Assembly (NCBI RefSeq): GCF_030373265.1
Contig: NZ_JAUCZC010000015.1
Location: 36,934-100,933 of the forward strand
Length of the DNA stretch: 64,000 nt
Direction of reading: 5' to 3'
From: Blastomonas sp.
Lineage (GTDB): Bacteria; Pseudomonadota; Alphaproteobacteria; Sphingomonadales; Sphingomonadaceae
Shown piece after piece: positions 10,601-19,360 of the stretch (its first letter is position 1; each line of letters begins with the position of its first letter). The translations under genes were made by a program, and so were the position numbers. The notes beneath the pieces are model-generated. The model did no database searches. It was not told where the DNA came from and worked only from the letters and a program-made list of their open reading frames with translations.

Positions 10601-13600
10601 CGGCACCGCGCAGGTGTTCGCGCAGACCGGGACGGTCAACATCACCGGCACCAGTTTCCTCAGCGCGTCGGCATTCGGCGGCGACGGCATCAACGATGCC
10701 GCAGGCGGCTCCGCGCTGGGCGGCATCGCCAACATCATCACGCTGGGCGTCGACGGCCAGATCAATCTGGGCGACAGCGCGTTCCTCTCGGCCTTTGCCG
10801 GCGCGGGCAGCAGCTTTGGCGGGATCGGCAATACCGGCACCGCGACCGCGGGCAGCGCCTTTGTCGAAGCGCGCGATGTCGGCAGCGCGATCACCATAGC
10901 TGGCAGCCTGTTTGCCGACGCGACGGCCTTTGGTGGATCGACCAATGGCGGGATCATCGGGCTGGCGACCGGCGGTGTTGCAGTTTCCTCGGCGCAATCG
11001 GGCACCCTGCAGATCGACGGCGACACCTCGCTCGATGCCTCGGCGACAGGCGGCAGTTCGCTTGTCACCGGAAACGGCGGCGCGGCGACGGCCGGGCGCA
11101 CCGGGATGGTCGTCTTCGGAACCGGCGGCGGATCGGTCACGACGGCAGGCACGCTGACCCAATTGGCGAACGGCTTTGGTGGAATCGCCAACACGGGCAC
11201 CGGCGGCGTCGGCACCGGCGGCCTCAATGAACTGGGCACGCTGGGCGGCATCGCGGGCACCTTGACGGTCGGCGGCGCGGCGCTGATGCAGGCAGACGGC
11301 CAGGGCGGCAACGTGCTGGGCACGGGTGTCGGCGGAAATGGAATAGGCGGCATATCGCGTGCCGGGGTGACCGGCGCGACCCTGACAGGCGCCAGCATCA
11401 CCATCAGTGCCAAGGGGCTCGGCGGCAATGGCGGCGCCGGGAGCGCGGGTGGCAACGGCACCGGCGGCGAGGCCACGCTGGTTGCTGCCAGCGGCCCGGC
11501 AACCGGCGTTATCAGCTTTGCCGATGTGACGCTGTCTGCCGAAGGCGCAGGCGGAGATGGCGGCGACGGCCTGAGCGGCACCACGGGTGGCGCAGGCGGA
11601 GCCGGCGGCAATGGCACGGGCGGCTTCACCCAGCTGTTCGGATCGGCGGGCAATGGCCAACTTCAGGTCGGCAACGCGCTGCTGACGTCCAATGGTGTCG
11701 GCGGCTTCGGGGGTGCAGGCGGCATCGGCCTGTCCGGCGCAGGCGGTATCGGCGGTGTCGGCGGTACCGGCACGGGCGGCTTCAACCAGATCGGGACGTT
11801 CAGCGGCACGGCGAGCCCTTTGAACATCGGCTTTGCCGAAATTGGCGATGCCTTGGTCCAGGCGTTCGGCTTTGGCGGCATCGGTGGCGCGGGCGGCACC
11901 GGATCGCTGGGCAATGGCAACGGCGGCAATGGCGGCGCCGGCCTGGGCGGCCAATCCACCTTGCTGGTGCGCGGATCGCGAGTGACCATCGGGGACGTCT
12001 CGCTGTTCTCCTCCGGCATCGGGGGTGATGGCGGACTGGGCGCGATCGCGGGCAATGGCGGCGATGGCACCGGCGGCGGCGTGGCCGTGCTGGTCACCGA
12101 ACGCTTCGAGACACCCAGCAATCGCGGCATTCTGGAAGCCGGCGACATCCTGGGTATCGCGCAGGGCATTGCCGGCAGCGGCGCGGTTGCGGGACAGAGT
12201 TTCTATGAGACAGGCTCGCAGGTCGTCGTCCGGCTGAGCGATGCCAATGTGCAGAGCCTGGTAATCAACACCTCCGGAAATGCGCCAGCGCCCAACCCGC
12301 GTGAGGACTTCATCGCGATCAACGACGGCACGCTCAACGTCGCGGGCACCTTCACCTTCGCGACACCCAATGCGCTGTCGGTGCTGGTCGAAAACGGATC
12401 ACTGGCGGCGGACACCATCGGGCTTTCGGCGGGCACGTTCGTACCCGATACCGTGACCACCCCGGTCAATCCCGGAACGATCACCGCCAATGCGATCGAT
12501 ATCCTCTCGGGTAACGACATCATCGTCAGCGCCAACCTCCAGCTCTTCGGCGATTTCAGCGCTTCGGCGGGCGGGCTGGTCAATCTGGGCGATATCGATG
12601 CCGGCGGCATCATCTCGATTTCGGGCGGCGGCCTGAATCTGGGTAACCTCAACGCGGGCAACCACATCAGCCTGTTCGGCGGCGGTGTCAGCACGGGGGC
12701 AATCAGCGCGGGCAATTTCGTCGAGATTTTCGCCTCGGGCGGCATCTTCACCTCGGACATCGTGGCTGGCGGCTATATCCTGGCGCTCACCGATACCGGC
12801 GATATCAGCCTGGGCAATCTCGATTCGGGCGAGTTCATCGCGCTTGAAACGGGAGGCGGCAATATCGCGGTCGGCAATGTGACCTCGCTGGAAGAAACCG
12901 AATTCGATGCCATCGGCTCGGTCAGCTTCGGCGATGTCACCACCGGCCTCAATTTCGAGGTGCTCGCGGACGGCGACATCAGCGGCGGCAACATCGTGGC
13001 GCAATCGGCGCTGTCCGAGGCCAATTACGGCGTCGGGCTGGCAGCCACCGGCAACATCCAGGTGGGATCGATCCAGTCCACCCGCACCATCGGCGCCCTG
13101 AGCACCGGCACTTTCACCAGCGGCGGGCTCTCCACCGGCGAAAGCGTGATCCTGCTGGTCGACGGCGATATCGCGATCAATGGCGGCATCACCACCGGCA
13201 CGGCTGCCAACCGCTTCTTCTATATCGGCAATTCCTCGATGTCTGCGCTGCTGGATGACGGTGGCGGCGATGACAACACCTCGTTCATCGGCGGCGATCC
13301 CAGCCCCGTCTTCGCAGCCGCACCGGTGCGCACGCTGGGCAGCCTGACGGTCACCGGCCCCATCCAGACGGGCAATTTCGTGGTCGGCCTGGGCACCGGC
13401 TTTGCCGTCAACGGTCCGATCACCGCGACCAACGGCCGCATCGCCATCACCGCCAACAGCATCTCGGTCCAGGACCTGACCTCGACGCTGAACACCACGC
13501 TCAATGCCACCAGTGGCAATATCGCGGTGGGTTCGGTGACCGCAGGCGGAGCGGTGGGTCTGCTGGCTGCAGCAGGCCAGATCACCGCCGGAACGCTGAC

Positions 13601-15848
13601 CGGCACATCGGTCTGGGTCGACGGACTGGGCGCGGTCAGCATCGGCGGGGTGACCACCACGGGCGCGGCGCAATTGCGCTCGATCGAAGGCACATTCACC
13701 TCGATCGGCGCGATCACCGGCGGCACGGTGAACATCGGCGGCGCATCGCTGGCGCTCGCCAATGTCACCAGCACCGCAGGCGCCATCGCCATGGCGGCGA
13801 ACGCGGGCAACCTCAGCTTCGGCACGCTTACCTCTTCGGCGAACACGCAGTTCTCGGCGACCGGGTCGGTCACCGGCGGCGATATCACCGCCGGAAGCTG
13901 GATCGGCGCCATCGCCGGCAGCAACCTGACGCTGGGCAATCTGCGCACCACCGGACCGGGCGGAGCCCCGACGACCGGGTTCAGCGTCGGGCTGGGCGCC
14001 AATGGCGCGATTGCCACCGGAACGATCGACAGCTTTGGCTCGGTTGGTATCGGCTCGGACGATGGCCAGGGCAATGTCGGCAATGCCACCAGCATTGCCA
14101 CCGGCGCGATCAACGCCGGCGGCAGCGCGTTCCTGCGCAGCACCGAAGCCCTCACCACCGGAGCCATCACCTCGGCCAACGAAATCCGCGTGCGCGGTGG
14201 TACGGTGACCACAGGCGCGCTCAACGCCACTAATGCGATCCTGGCCGCCGCCATGACCGGAAGCCTCGCCACCGGCAACGTCACCTCCGGCACCTCGGCG
14301 GTGCTGCTGGCCTCGCAATCGGTGACCACCGGCGCGATTGCCACCGGCGCATCGGGCACGGCCTATATCGGCAACAGCTCGGCCATCCCGGCAGCGGGTC
14401 TGATCTCGACCATCGACCTTGCCGCGCTGCTGGCGACAACGCCATCGGAGGTCGGCGGCAGCATCACGATCGGCGGTCCGGTCACCACCGGGACCTTGAC
14501 GGCTGCGTCCAACGACGGCTTCTCGGCCAATGCAGCGATCACGGCAGGCACCCGCATCTCGATCGAGACCGGTGGCACCGCGACGTTCGGAGGTCTCGCC
14601 ACCGCGCCCACCATTCTGGTGAGTTCGGGCGATATCGCGCTGTCGCAAAACGGTGCGCTGGGTGATGCCAACACCGGAACGCTGACGCTGACCAACAGCG
14701 GCGACGGCAGAATGCTGATTGGCGGCAGCGCCAGCGGCGAAGGCTATATTCTGGATGCCAGCGAAATGTCGCGACTGCGCGCCGGGGCCATCATCGTGCG
14801 TTCGCCCTTCTCAGGATCGAGCGGCATCGGTATCGAGATCCGCGACTTCACGCTCAACGGATCGGGCGCATCGAGCGGCGCCAACCTCAATGGCGCCGAA
14901 GGCTCGCTAGCGTTCGAGACGAGCAGCACGATCCGGGTCAACGGCAACGCGATCTTCAATTCCATGGCCTCGGCCAACCGCGTTGCGCTCGGGGCCGGAC
15001 GGGTGGAGATCAACGCCGACACCGGCGGGATTTTCCTCAATGGCAGCTCGCCGGGCGGGGTGCTTTCGATCCGCGCCAACGCCATCCACATCGCCAGCGC
15101 CTCGCTGCTCGAGCAGCTGGCTCAGAACCCGACCTTTACGGGACGGGACGCCGCGCTTGCTCAGCCGATCACGCCATCGCGGCCCGATGGCGTGATCCAG
15201 GCATCGCGGCTGGTGTTCAACGTCGGCGACACCCTGCTGATTCAGAACACCGGAACCGCCCTGCTCAACGCCGGCTTCTTCGGCCGTGTCGGAAGCGTCG
15301 AGATCAATCCGATCGAATCGCAGTCGTCGCAGCCCCGCATCATCGACATGGTGATCTACGGCCAGTTGCTCGACAGCGGCGATGTCGTGCGCAATGGCTC
15401 GTCGGTGCGCGATCTGCTGTTCCCGCCCTCGTCCGGACAGGGCGGAGCGAGCGCCATCACCGGCTTTACCGCCAACTCCAGCGTCAATGGCTGCGCCCTG
15501 AATGCGGCCAGCTGCGGCAGCAGCAGCGGCGGCGGCGACAGCGATGGCGGTGCGATATCGCAAGAAGGCCCGACGATCGTATCGCATGCCGGCCCGACCC
15601 CGCCGCAGCCCTCTGAAGAACGCCAGGCCGAACGCGAGCAGGAAGAGGCCGAGGCGGCAGCCGAAGCCGCCGCGCGCGGCGAAGCGGCTCCACGCCGTCC
15701 GATCATGCCGCCGGTGACCATCGTCAACACGCGCAATCTCGGCGTCGAACCGATCATCGCCGAGCCGGTGACCAGCGGTGGCAACCCCAATCTGCAACTC
15801 GACCAGCCCCTGCCCACGCCAATGCCCGAAACCGGAGGCCAGCCATGA
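7632..15848 (+). CDS. Giant glycine-rich filamentous-haemagglutinin-like exoprotein (TpsA)
   Basis: 2738 residues. An extended signal peptide (Arg25-Arg26, hydrophobic 34-46, cleavage near AHAQA at 54) is followed by a two-partner-secretion domain at about 55-190 (GVINFLPNGRTVVYRN, SGGNVWFYSPGGVVVGSTG). Residues about 450-1500 are some 25 glycine-rich repeats with the core ASGFGG...GTGGxA. Residues about 1640-2400 form a second repeat zone with units such as AGNFVEIFASGG and TGAI. The tail carries a short Cys loop (Cys2621, Cys2628), then a charged Glu/Ala helix and a Pro-rich end. Cys47 in the signal peptide makes a weak lipobox (AIGGC). Probably a surface beta-helix filament secreted by the upstream transporter; target or adhesion function is unknown. 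The stop overlaps the CHAT gene by 4 bp. Confidence 0.88.
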   Translation: MAYNRTTKTITGKLMSAAPATGATRRLMLAKATSGMALATGLAIGGCGTAHAQAYEGDPTVVSGGVVINRTTGNDDIQVDTDQAVINWTTNDMGIGGGVINFLPNGRTVVYRNNPSFQNQFTVLNRIIPNDPGRAIALNGTIISQLQTGAGLVSGGNVWFYSPGGVVVGSTGVIDVGGLLLSSLDPVVDGNGAFINGAGSFTLGPAGSSTSYIQIDPGALIQATPENSYVAMVAPIIRQNGVVDVNGSALMVGAEAATISFGFGGLFNIEVTTGTDGDAGAGNTAISHNGVTSGPASGGSIDNHRIYMVAVPKNNAITMAIGAGSQLGFDIAGAVDVIGNSIILSAGYNVFGDFIDTSSQVNPAQAADIVVSPADITSSFVAAASRDFIGQSFGGDLNFFSDVQAFGANSALFNADGSTASINVGGNLRLSANAEQAPEGADAVAGAVRLRAANGGVISLSNNAELTAVAFGGSNDSSGTAGSGTGGIIEIAALDGGLIAIAGGLRADASGFAGSTETNGIGSNFGRGGTIGVFTLGSGGTLLIDGTTELVTSGFGGPDGGSATGTGGAGFGGRIDVFAQGSGHLMRFGDAFLADATGFGGSGANAGNGGSGAGGQIFVSTEGASTLDFLSDLSLLAFGFGGTSGELAGASGGAATGGTASLSMGGSGGLISVAGDASISAGANGGTGENPGTLGGNATGGSAIIFQNAAGGNLTIGGTTQVDAFGFGGLGTFAGNGIGGSAQIAAQNTGQIDLLSGAQIRADGFGGSATTSGSGSSGSGFGGDARMVATLGGAITVVGDIGVSASGSVFSTALTGIDGGNGNGGTASISQGTAGVIAITGNADVIATGQGDVNQGGGDGIAGTGTGGDARIAVNDLTITIGGTATVDASGFGGGNLGGIRGGNGIGGLANLGAGVGTLSIGGDGIARASGIGGDSLTAGSGGDGTGGTAIVGTISSTAIIGISGLLDITANGEGGSGDGGIYSGGNGTGGTAQVFAQTGTVNITGTSFLSASAFGGDGINDAAGGSALGGIANIITLGVDGQINLGDSAFLSAFAGAGSSFGGIGNTGTATAGSAFVEARDVGSAITIAGSLFADATAFGGSTNGGIIGLATGGVAVSSAQSGTLQIDGDTSLDASATGGSSLVTGNGGAATAGRTGMVVFGTGGGSVTTAGTLTQLANGFGGIANTGTGGVGTGGLNELGTLGGIAGTLTVGGAALMQADGQGGNVLGTGVGGNGIGGISRAGVTGATLTGASITISAKGLGGNGGAGSAGGNGTGGEATLVAASGPATGVISFADVTLSAEGAGGDGGDGLSGTTGGAGGAGGNGTGGFTQLFGSAGNGQLQVGNALLTSNGVGGFGGAGGIGLSGAGGIGGVGGTGTGGFNQIGTFSGTASPLNIGFAEIGDALVQAFGFGGIGGAGGTGSLGNGNGGNGGAGLGGQSTLLVRGSRVTIGDVSLFSSGIGGDGGLGAIAGNGGDGTGGGVAVLVTERFETPSNRGILEAGDILGIAQGIAGSGAVAGQSFYETGSQVVVRLSDANVQSLVINTSGNAPAPNPREDFIAINDGTLNVAGTFTFATPNALSVLVENGSLAADTIGLSAGTFVPDTVTTPVNPGTITANAIDILSGNDIIVSANLQLFGDFSASAGGLVNLGDIDAGGIISISGGGLNLGNLNAGNHISLFGGGVSTGAISAGNFVEIFASGGIFTSDIVAGGYILALTDTGDISLGNLDSGEFIALETGGGNIAVGNVTSLEETEFDAIGSVSFGDVTTGLNFEVLADGDISGGNIVAQSALSEANYGVGLAATGNIQVGSIQSTRTIGALSTGTFTSGGLSTGESVILLVDGDIAINGGITTGTAANRFFYIGNSSMSALLDDGGGDDNTSFIGGDPSPVFAAAPVRTLGSLTVTGPIQTGNFVVGLGTGFAVNGPITATNGRIAITANSISVQDLTSTLNTTLNATSGNIAVGSVTAGGAVGLLAAAGQITAGTLTGTSVWVDGLGAVSIGGVTTTGAAQLRSIEGTFTSIGAITGGTVNIGGASLALANVTSTAGAIAMAANAGNLSFGTLTSSANTQFSATGSVTGGDITAGSWIGAIAGSNLTLGNLRTTGPGGAPTTGFSVGLGANGAIATGTIDSFGSVGIGSDDGQGNVGNATSIATGAINAGGSAFLRSTEALTTGAITSANEIRVRGGTVTTGALNATNAILAAAMTGSLATGNVTSGTSAVLLASQSVTTGAIATGASGTAYIGNSSAIPAAGLISTIDLAALLATTPSEVGGSITIGGPVTTGTLTAASNDGFSANAAITAGTRISIETGGTATFGGLATAPTILVSSGDIALSQNGALGDANTGTLTLTNSGDGRMLIGGSASGEGYILDASEMSRLRAGAIIVRSPFSGSSGIGIEIRDFTLNGSGASSGANLNGAEGSLAFETSSTIRVNGNAIFNSMASANRVALGAGRVEINADTGGIFLNGSSPGGVLSIRANAIHIASASLLEQLAQNPTFTGRDAALAQPITPSRPDGVIQASRLVFNVGDTLLIQNTGTALLNAGFFGRVGSVEINPIESQSSQPRIIDMVIYGQLLDSGDVVRNGSSVRDLLFPPSSGQGGASAITGFTANSSVNGCALNAASCGSSSGGGDSDGGAISQEGPTIVSHAGPTPPQPSEERQAEREQEEAEAAAEAAARGEAAPRRPIMPPVTIVNTRNLGVEPIIAEPVTSGGNPNLQLDQPLPTPMPETGGQP
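8980..12110 (+). repeat. Glycine-rich coding repeats in the exoprotein
   Basis: About 25 degenerate units of roughly 40-48 codons. Each has the pattern [beta strands]-DASGFGG-[Gly/Ser/Ala loop]-GTGGxAxI. The DNA repeats GGCGGC, TTTGGCGG and GGCACCGGCGGC so often that long spurious reading frames appear on both strands. Repeat units differ in loop length, which is typical of a beta-helix that tolerates unit gain and loss by recombination. Confidence 0.8.
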
Positions 15849-18800
15849 TCCGCACCCCGTCCAGACACCGTGCGCTGCGGCGCGCCCTCGGTCGCAGCGG
15901 CAGCGCGGTGATGGCTCTGAGCCTGGGCCTGGCAGGCGTGCTGCCCGGTGCGGCGTCCGCCCAGACCGAAGGCGCGATCGCGCTGCGCGACAGCTTCCGC
16001 ATCGGATCGGCTGGCGTGCTGTGCACCGCACAATACCGTCCGACCGATGCGGCGCTCACCAGCATGTTCGACCGCGGCTATCGCGTGGTGTGCCGCGATG
16101 CGGCCAGCCCCGTCGGGTCGCTATATGCGCTGCGCGGCGGTGACGGCGACCGGTTGGCGAGCTATCTGCAGGCCGCCGCAAGCCGTCTCACCTGCGGCGA
16201 GCGGCAGGTCACCGAGGTCGAGAATGTCGGCGGCGCCACCGTCATCGAATGCCGCGACCCCAAGGCGTCGGTCGATTACCGGCTGTATACCGCGGTGCGC
16301 GGCGACACGGTGTATATCGCAGAAGGGCTTGCGGGCTATGATTCCGCCCTGCGGCTGGCGCTGGCGACGGTGGTCACCGACCGCCCGGTGACCGGCGCTG
16401 TCGATGTCGCCACGACCCAGGTCAGCGACCCTGCGGCCTTTGCCCGCATCCAGGCCGGCACGCTCGATGAAGAATCCGCACGAGCCGAGGCCTACACCCG
16501 CAACAATTACGGGGCCTATGCCGAGTCGTCAGAGTTTTTCGAGACGCTGGCCGCGCGCGACATGGGCAGCGGCGAACGGACCGCCGAGTTTCTCGCCAAC
16601 CAGGCGCTGCAGCAGTCGAACATGGGCGATTTTGCCACCGCAGGCGCGCTGTTTGCGCGCGCCGACCGGGTGGTCGCCTCGAGCGATGGCGTGACCCAGC
16701 GGATGATCCGCAACTTCCGCGCGATCGACGCGATCAACCAGCGTGACCCGGCGGCCGCGATCGCGTTTCTCGATCGCCCGGTGGCGGTCGACACCGAGCT
16801 GGTCGGCGAATCTTCGCTGTCGCAGGGCGAGATCACCAAGATGCTCGCCGACCGCATCAACCGCGAGAATGCCGGGCTCAAGCGGCTGGGCGGCGTCGAC
16901 AGCAGCCTGACCGGAACCGAACGGGCGCAGATCCTCGACGGACAGGCGCTGCTGCTGCGCGGCACGGCGTTGCGGTTGTCCGGTCAAAGCGCCGATGCGC
17001 TCGACGCATTGCAGCGGGGCATCGACATGATCGTCGCGGTGCGGGGCGGCAGGATCAGCTCGACAGGATGGCTGCGCGCCGAAGTCGCCACCCAGCGCGC
17101 GCTGATCCAGGAATCGCAAGGCGATCTTGCCAGCGCCCGCGCCGGGCTGACCGACGCCTTGAACATCTATCGGCTGGATTATCCGCAATCGCCAGGCCTG
17201 CTGGGCGCCAAGGCGCGGCTGGCTGCGTTCCTGGCGCGGCGCGGCGAGGCCGATGCCTCGATCGCGCTGTACGACGAGATCGTCGCCGAGGGCGAGGCGG
17301 TGCCCAGCGCGCGCGGATCGATGAAGGAAATGCTCGGCCCCTATTTCGCGCAGCTTGCGGTCCGTGCCGATTCGGACCCATCGGTGGCATCGCGCATGTT
17401 CACCGCCAGCCAGCTGCTGCAGCGCCCCGGGGTTGCCCAGACCCAGGCGGTGCTGGCGCGCGAATTGTCCGAAGGCAATGACGAGGCTTCTGCGCTGTTC
17501 CGCCTGGCTGTGACCCGCACCCGTGAAATCTCGCGCACCAGCGCCGAGATCCAGCGGCTCGAAGCCCTGCCCGCCCCGACCGCGGACGACGCAGCGACAC
17601 TCGCGCTCGCGCGCGAATCGCTGACCAATCAGCAGAACGAACAGACCGCGCTGCAATCCCGGCTGGGCCAGTATTCGCAGTATCGCGTGCTCTCGCCGAC
17701 ATCGGTGACCCTCGCCGAACTGCAGAAGCTGCTGCGACCGGGCGAAGGCTATTACAAGGTCAGCTTTGTCGGCCAGCAGGCCTATGGCCAACTGATCACG
17801 CCCGATCGCGTGCGCACCATCAACATCGCGCTGACCCGCGCCGAGCTCGACAAGACGGTGGCCAAATTGCGCGATTCGATCGTGGTGATCGAGAACGGAC
17901 AGCCGACCAATTATCCCTTCGACGTGGTCGAGGCCAAGGCGCTGTACGAAGCGCTGTTCCCCGGGCTGGGCCAGGACCTCGCCGGGATCGAGCATCTGGT
18001 CTACGAGCCCGACGGCGCGCTGTTGCAGCTGCCGCCGGGTCTGCTGGTCGAGGATCAGAAGGGCGTCGATGCCTATCTGGAACGCACCGCCGCGATCGAT
18101 GCCGATCCGTTCGATTTCACCGGCATCGCCTGGTTCGGGCGCGACCGGCGCTTCTCGATTGCGGTGTCGCCGCGCTCGTTCGCCGATGTCCGCACCATCG
18201 CGCCGGCGCGGGGCAAGCAGGCCTATCTCGGGCTTGGCCAGAATGCCGAGCCGCCCGAACGCATCCGCATGGCCTCGGCCAGTCGCGAAGCGGATTGCGA
18301 ATGGCCGATCAACACCTGGCTCGACCCGATTTCGCCTGCCGAGCTCAAGCTCGCACAGGGCGTGCTGGGTGCAGGCAAGGCCGAAGTGCTGACCCAGAGC
18401 GCCTTCAGCGACACCGCGCTGCTGGGCCGTAACGATCTGGACGATTTCCGCATCCTGCATTTCGCCACCCACGGGCTGGTCACCGCGCCGCGCCCCGAAT
18501 GCCCCGCCCGCCCGGCGCTGGTCACCTCGTTCGGCGACAGCACGTCGGACGGGCTCTTGAGCTTCAAGGAGATTTTCGACCTCAAGCTCGATGCCGATCT
18601 GGTGATCCTGTCGGCGTGCGATACCGCAGGCCTGGCCACGGTATCGGCCTCGCGCGAAGCGGGGATCGAAACCGGTGGCAACTTCGCACTCGATGGCCTG
18701 GTGCGCGCCTTCGTCGGCGCCGGTGCGCGATCGGTGCTGGCCAGCCACTGGCCGGTGCCCGACGACTTCAACGCCACCGAAAACCTTATCTCGGCTTTGT

Positions 18801-18943
18801 TCAAGGCAGGCTCGGGGGTCGCGATGAACGCCTCGCTGGCACAGGCGCAGCGTACGGCGATGGATGACCCGCTGACGTCGCACCCCTATTACTGGGCGGC
18901 GTTCATCCTGCTGGGCGACGGCACCAAGCCGCTGGTGCAATAA
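15845..18943 (+). CDS. Exported TPR-CHAT domain protein (caspase/separase-like peptidase)
   Basis: 1032 residues. A signal peptide (hydrophobic 21-34, cleavage near GAASA at 39) sends it out of the cytoplasm. Residues about 170-600 are helical with TPR-like repeats (NYGAYAESSEFFETLA, TAGALFARADRV, ALRLSGQSADALDALQRGI). Residues about 640-1032 are a CHAT domain with both catalytic signatures: HFATHG with His876, and LSACDTAG with Cys925, followed by GARSVLASHWPVPD. CHAT domains are clan CD proteases related to caspases and separase. The 4-bp overlap with the exoprotein gene implies stoichiometric production and a role in processing or releasing that exoprotein. That role is inference; the intact dyad is seen directly. 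Confidence 0.88.
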   Translation: MIRTPSRHRALRRALGRSGSAVMALSLGLAGVLPGAASAQTEGAIALRDSFRIGSAGVLCTAQYRPTDAALTSMFDRGYRVVCRDAASPVGSLYALRGGDGDRLASYLQAAASRLTCGERQVTEVENVGGATVIECRDPKASVDYRLYTAVRGDTVYIAEGLAGYDSALRLALATVVTDRPVTGAVDVATTQVSDPAAFARIQAGTLDEESARAEAYTRNNYGAYAESSEFFETLAARDMGSGERTAEFLANQALQQSNMGDFATAGALFARADRVVASSDGVTQRMIRNFRAIDAINQRDPAAAIAFLDRPVAVDTELVGESSLSQGEITKMLADRINRENAGLKRLGGVDSSLTGTERAQILDGQALLLRGTALRLSGQSADALDALQRGIDMIVAVRGGRISSTGWLRAEVATQRALIQESQGDLASARAGLTDALNIYRLDYPQSPGLLGAKARLAAFLARRGEADASIALYDEIVAEGEAVPSARGSMKEMLGPYFAQLAVRADSDPSVASRMFTASQLLQRPGVAQTQAVLARELSEGNDEASALFRLAVTRTREISRTSAEIQRLEALPAPTADDAATLALARESLTNQQNEQTALQSRLGQYSQYRVLSPTSVTLAELQKLLRPGEGYYKVSFVGQQAYGQLITPDRVRTINIALTRAELDKTVAKLRDSIVVIENGQPTNYPFDVVEAKALYEALFPGLGQDLAGIEHLVYEPDGALLQLPPGLLVEDQKGVDAYLERTAAIDADPFDFTGIAWFGRDRRFSIAVSPRSFADVRTIAPARGKQAYLGLGQNAEPPERIRMASASREADCEWPINTWLDPISPAELKLAQGVLGAGKAEVLTQSAFSDTALLGRNDLDDFRILHFATHGLVTAPRPECPARPALVTSFGDSTSDGLLSFKEIFDLKLDADLVILSACDTAGLATVSASREAGIETGGNFALDGLVRAFVGAGARSVLASHWPVPDDFNATENLISALFKAGSGVAMNASLAQAQRTAMDDPLTSHPYYWAAFILLGDGTKPLVQ

Positions 18944-19009
18944 GCGCCCGCGACAGGGCGAGGACGGCGATACTGGTCAAGACGGGTAAAGCCCCCTATC
19001 TTGACGGTC

Positions 19010-19360
19010 ATGGGATTCTTTCGTGACATTTCGCCGATCCGCGCCGTAGGCGACCTCAAGACCTACTGGTTCGACCAGCAGGACCACAAATGGCGCTTTC
19101 TGTTTGCGGCGCTGGCGGCGACCACCACCATCTTTTCGGCGTTCATCAGCGAATCGGGCTTCGAGGTGCAATGGAAGCGGCCGGAGATCACCTGGGTGAC
19201 AAGCTTCGAGCCCGGGCGAAGCGATGACCAGATCGCGGCCGAGAACGTTGCCAACCAGGCCGAGAACGACCGGATCGAAGCCGAATGGCTGGCGAAGGAA
19301 GAAGAGCGCAAGGCGCAATATCGCCGCCTGGCCGAACAGTTTGGCATGGATACCGAGTGA
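19010..19360 (+). CDS. Small single-pass membrane protein of unknown function
   Basis: 116 residues from ATG 19010; a TTG nine bases upstream is possible. One membrane segment at about 30-45 (WRFLFAALAATTTIFSAFI) is followed by a charged tail with a likely coiled coil (DRIEAEWLAKEEERKAQYRRLAEQ). I do not recognise the family beyond its being common in sphingomonads. It ends in GTGA, overlapping the ribD start, so it is probably cotranscribed with the riboflavin genes. It follows the CHAT gene by 66 bp, so readthrough from the secretion operon is also possible. Confidence 0.7.
   Translation: MGFFRDISPIRAVGDLKTYWFDQQDHKWRFLFAALAATTTIFSAFISESGFEVQWKRPEITWVTSFEPGRSDDQIAAENVANQAENDRIEAEWLAKEEERKAQYRRLAEQFGMDTE

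Noticed and set aside
7341..15091. Very long open frames on the minus strand opposite the exoprotein
   Set aside because: They come from the glycine-rich, GGC-repeat coding DNA; the translations are Pro/Ala/Arg-rich low complexity, have no ribosome sites or family motifs, and overlap each other.
18944..19009. FMN riboswitch before the riboflavin genes
   Set aside because: Only 66 bp separate the CHAT gene from the small membrane protein, and ribD overlaps that gene. I do not see the conserved RFN-element core there or before ribE and ribB.
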